Assembly (NCBI RefSeq): GCF_018729255.1
Contig: NZ_CP076061.1
Location: 248,001-312,000 of the forward strand
Direction: 5' to 3'
Source: Cupriavidus sp. EM10
Lineage (GTDB): Bacteria > Pseudomonadota > Gammaproteobacteria > Burkholderiales > Burkholderiaceae
Length of the DNA: 64,000 bases
Positions 62,130-64,000 of this stretch are shown here, piece by piece. The position numbers and the translations under genes are program-made. Each line of letters opens with the position of its first letter. Position 1 is the stretch's first letter. The notes under the pieces were generated by a model, which had not been told where the DNA came from, did not search any database, and worked only from the letters and a program-made list of their open reading frames with translations.

Positions 62130-63123
62130 GTCCGGCACTCATCCTCTGCGAATCGCTCGTGCCGTGAAACCGACCATCAAGCCCCTCTCCCACGTCAACC
62201 TGAAGCTGCTGCAGACCTTCCTGCTCGTGGCAGAGTCCAATAGTTTCCGCACGGCGGCAGAGAAGTCCTTCCGCTCGCCGTCTGCCGTCAGCGCCCAGAT
62301 CCGGATGCTCGAGGAGCAGTTGGGGGTCTCGCTGTTCCATCGGACCACACGCAATGTGCGACTGACTGCCGAGGGCGAGCAGTTGCTGGAATGTGCCCAG
62401 AGAGCCTTGCTTGAAGTCGAAGCCGGATTGCGGAAGATCCAGGAATCGGCCGACATGCGACGTGGCCGGGTGTCTTTGTCTTGCTCGCCGACCGTCGCCG
62501 AAACACGCCTGGCACGGGTGCTCGCCGCATTCGAGAAGGACTATCCCGGCATCGAGGTGTCCGTTCGAGAGCTAACATCGTCGGCATTGTTTGAAAGCGT
62601 GCGCAAGCACGAGGTGGACTTCGGCATTGGCCCCTCCATCGAAACCAGCGAATTCAGCTTCGAGCCACTGATGGAGGACCCATTCTTTGCACTGGTCCCG
62701 AAGCGGTTTATCACGACCGCGAAGCACTCGATCTCGCTGACGACGCTGACCAACATGCCACTGCTTCTGCTCAATCCGGCCACAGCCTTGCGCGGGATGC
62801 TAGACGCTGCCCTGGAGGAAAAGCACCTGACCCTGACCACACGTTACGAGTTCGCTCAGGCGCAGACGCTAATCTCGATGGCCAGCGCCGGCTTGGGTGC
62901 CGCCGTCCTGCCCAAAGTCGCATTGCCGCGGCGAATCGGATCCTCGATGCACGTGCTGCGCATCGTCAACCCGACACTGGTACGCCAGGTTAGCGTCATC
63001 ACCGTGCGAGGCCAGAAGCTGTCCCCAGCATCGATGAGACTCGTGCATTTGCTCAAGCAATTACTCCCCGATCCTGGCGAGCGCCGGGACTCCCGCAAGA
63101 CCGCAACACTCGTGGACGAGTAA
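62128..63123 (+). CDS. LysR-family transcriptional regulator
   Basis: About 331 residues. The winged helix-turn-helix is at about residues 22-75: NLKLLQTFLLVAESNSFRTA, then FRSPSAVSAQIRMLEEQLGV and LFHRTTRNVRLTAEGEQLLE. A periplasmic-binding-like effector domain follows (FGIGPSIETSEFSF, LISMASAGLGAAVLPK). The start is uncertain; a GTG at 62166 would also give a normal N-terminus. The dyad at 62107-62129 suggests autoregulation and control of the divergent CoA-transferase. Likely effector: the CoA-pathway substrate. Confidence 0.88.
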   Translation: MSGTHPLRIARAVKPTIKPLSHVNLKLLQTFLLVAESNSFRTAAEKSFRSPSAVSAQIRMLEEQLGVSLFHRTTRNVRLTAEGEQLLECAQRALLEVEAGLRKIQESADMRRGRVSLSCSPTVAETRLARVLAAFEKDYPGIEVSVRELTSSALFESVRKHEVDFGIGPSIETSEFSFEPLMEDPFFALVPKRFITTAKHSISLTTLTNMPLLLLNPATALRGMLDAALEEKHLTLTTRYEFAQAQTLISMASAGLGAAVLPKVALPRRIGSSMHVLRIVNPTLVRQVSVITVRGQKLSPASMRLVHLLKQLLPDPGERRDSRKTATLVDE

Positions 63124-63263
63124 GGCGCCGTGCCTTCATTGTTCTCGAAAAATTCACAATCGAGTAGATAAGTTCGATTGTTGGGCCGAAGCTTCATCGC
63201 TAGAGTGCCTCCCATTGAGTGCCGTCCGCCAATAGCGGCCGACAACATATGAGGAGACATGGC

Positions 63264-64000
63264 ATGGGTTTTCAGTTGCTGCAGGGCCTTCGCGTGATCG
63301 AAAGCTCGGCATTCATCGCCGCCCCTCTGGCAGGCATGACGCTGGCGCAGTCGGGGGCCGACGTCATTCGCATCGACTTGCCAGGTGGTGGTATCGACTA
63401 TCGTCGCCTTCCGCTGGCGCCGGCGGGCAGAAGCCTTTACTGGACGGGGCTGAACAAGGGCAAGCGCTCGCTGGCCGTGGACATCCGGCGCCCGGAAGGT
63501 CGTGAGTTGGTGCGACAACTCGTGACGAGCGGTGACGAGCAAGGCGGTGTGCTACTCACGAACCTCGGTTCCGCATGGCTCTCGCACGCATCATTGGCCG
63601 CCCAGCGCCCCGATCTCATCACCTGCACGATCGAAGGCAATTCCGACGGCTCGACCGCTGTCGACTACACGGTGAATTGCGCCACGGGACTACCGACGAT
63701 TACCGGCAATGGATCCGTGGCTGCGCCGGTCAATCATGTATTGCCAGCGTGGGACATCGCCTGCGCCTATCAGGCAGCCTTTGCACTCGTTGCTGCGGTG
63801 TCAGGACGGCGCATAAATGGAGTCGGTGCAGAACTGCGCATCGCCCTCTCCGATATCGCATTCTCGCTCGTCTCCCACTTGGGAATGACTGCCGAAGCAG
63901 AGTTGCTCGACGCAGACCGGCAGTCCACCGGCAACTATCTCTACGGTGCTTTCGGGCGCGACTTTGGCACCTGCGATGGTCGCCGCGTCTTCGTTGCCGC
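63264..64000 (+). CDS. 2-methylfumaryl-CoA isomerase-like CoA-transferase family protein (cut by the window end)
   Basis: The first 245 residues of a CaiB-family protein. GAGGAG lies 8 bases before the ATG. It reads LLQGLRVIESSAFIAAPLAG, then GADVIRIDLPGGGIDYRRLP and YWTGLNKGKRSLAVDIRRPE. This pattern matches the 2-methylfumaryl-CoA isomerase (Mct) branch, which shifts CoA within mesaconyl-CoA, better than intermolecular transferases. With the CitE lyase and CoA-transferase next door it suggests mesaconate or citramalate degradation. The C-terminus is outside the window. Confidence 0.82.
   Translation, partial: MGFQLLQGLRVIESSAFIAAPLAGMTLAQSGADVIRIDLPGGGIDYRRLPLAPAGRSLYWTGLNKGKRSLAVDIRRPEGRELVRQLVTSGDEQGGVLLTNLGSAWLSHASLAAQRPDLITCTIEGNSDGSTAVDYTVNCATGLPTITGNGSVAAPVNHVLPAWDIACAYQAAFALVAAVSGRRINGVGAELRIALSDIAFSLVSHLGMTAEAELLDADRQSTGNYLYGAFGRDFGTCDGRRVFVA

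Noticed and set aside
1..64000. tRNA, rRNA or replication origin
   Set aside because: No tRNA-like cloverleaf, rRNA segment, repA/parA gene or iteron array was noticed by eye; a tRNAscan or Rfam search would be needed to exclude them.

Overview
The window looks like a chromosome or megaplasmid segment of a betaproteobacterium of the Burkholderiaceae, most likely Cupriavidus or Ralstonia. The basis is high GC, a Bug-type solute receptor, DmeRF metal efflux, acyl-CoA/CoA-transferase catabolism and a dense universal-stress-protein block. This placement is inference; no rRNA or tRNA gene is present to confirm it.

Layout. (1) 1-9.9 kb is a decayed accessory zone: antitoxin remnants, an IS21-family element (851-3536, 7-bp target duplication), ligD and DUF2188 remnants, an ISL3-family element (4222-5524) inserted in the T-tract of a terminator, a small Hsp20 operon, and the wreck of an RND efflux operon (outer-membrane factor and adaptor fragments with no pump gene). 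(2) A ~1.5-kb unit encoding a small zinc-ribbon protein and a short tyrosine recombinase occurs three times (9906-11383, 20236-21753, 57292-58809). The shared core is exactly 1478 bp in each copy. (3) 11.5-12.9 kb is dmeRF (Co/Ni efflux). (4) 13.6-19.7 kb is a divergent catabolic cluster: TetR, Bug receptor, enoyl-CoA hydratase and two acyl-CoA dehydrogenases face a CoA-transferase. (5) 21.8-53.3 kb is a long stress island: eight universal stress proteins, Hsp20s, BON proteins, YeeE/YedE pair, flavodoxin, two alcohol dehydrogenases, a beta-CASP RNase-like protein, an AMP/thymidine phosphorylase-like enzyme, a P1B-ATPase with a hemerythrin tail, a two-component system and an Fe-S type FNR regulator. 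FNR-like boxes (TTGAT-N4-[AC][TG]CAA and variants) lie mostly 58-102 bp before the genes. In content this resembles the low-oxygen-activated (lxa) locus of Burkholderia cenocepacia. (6) 53.4-56.2 kb is an arsenic operon (arsR, acr3, arsC, arsH). (7) 56.7-57.0 kb is a small zinc-ribbon gene behind a perfect LexA box, next to the third recombinase unit. (8) 59.5-64 kb is a second CoA-ester cluster: CitE-like lyase, CoA-transferase, LysR regulator and a 2-methylfumaryl-CoA isomerase-like protein cut by the window end.

How it works together (inference). The FNR protein at 46.0 kb probably senses low oxygen and switches on the surrounding stress genes through the repeated boxes. The metal modules (dmeRF, ars, P1B-ATPase) and the mobile units suggest an accessory region assembled by transfer.

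Caution. At least a dozen otherwise well-conserved genes are broken by a frameshift, and nearly all are a net loss of one base, most in short homopolymer runs. This may be sequencing error rather than biology, so the pseudogene calls marked as single frameshifts should be read that way.
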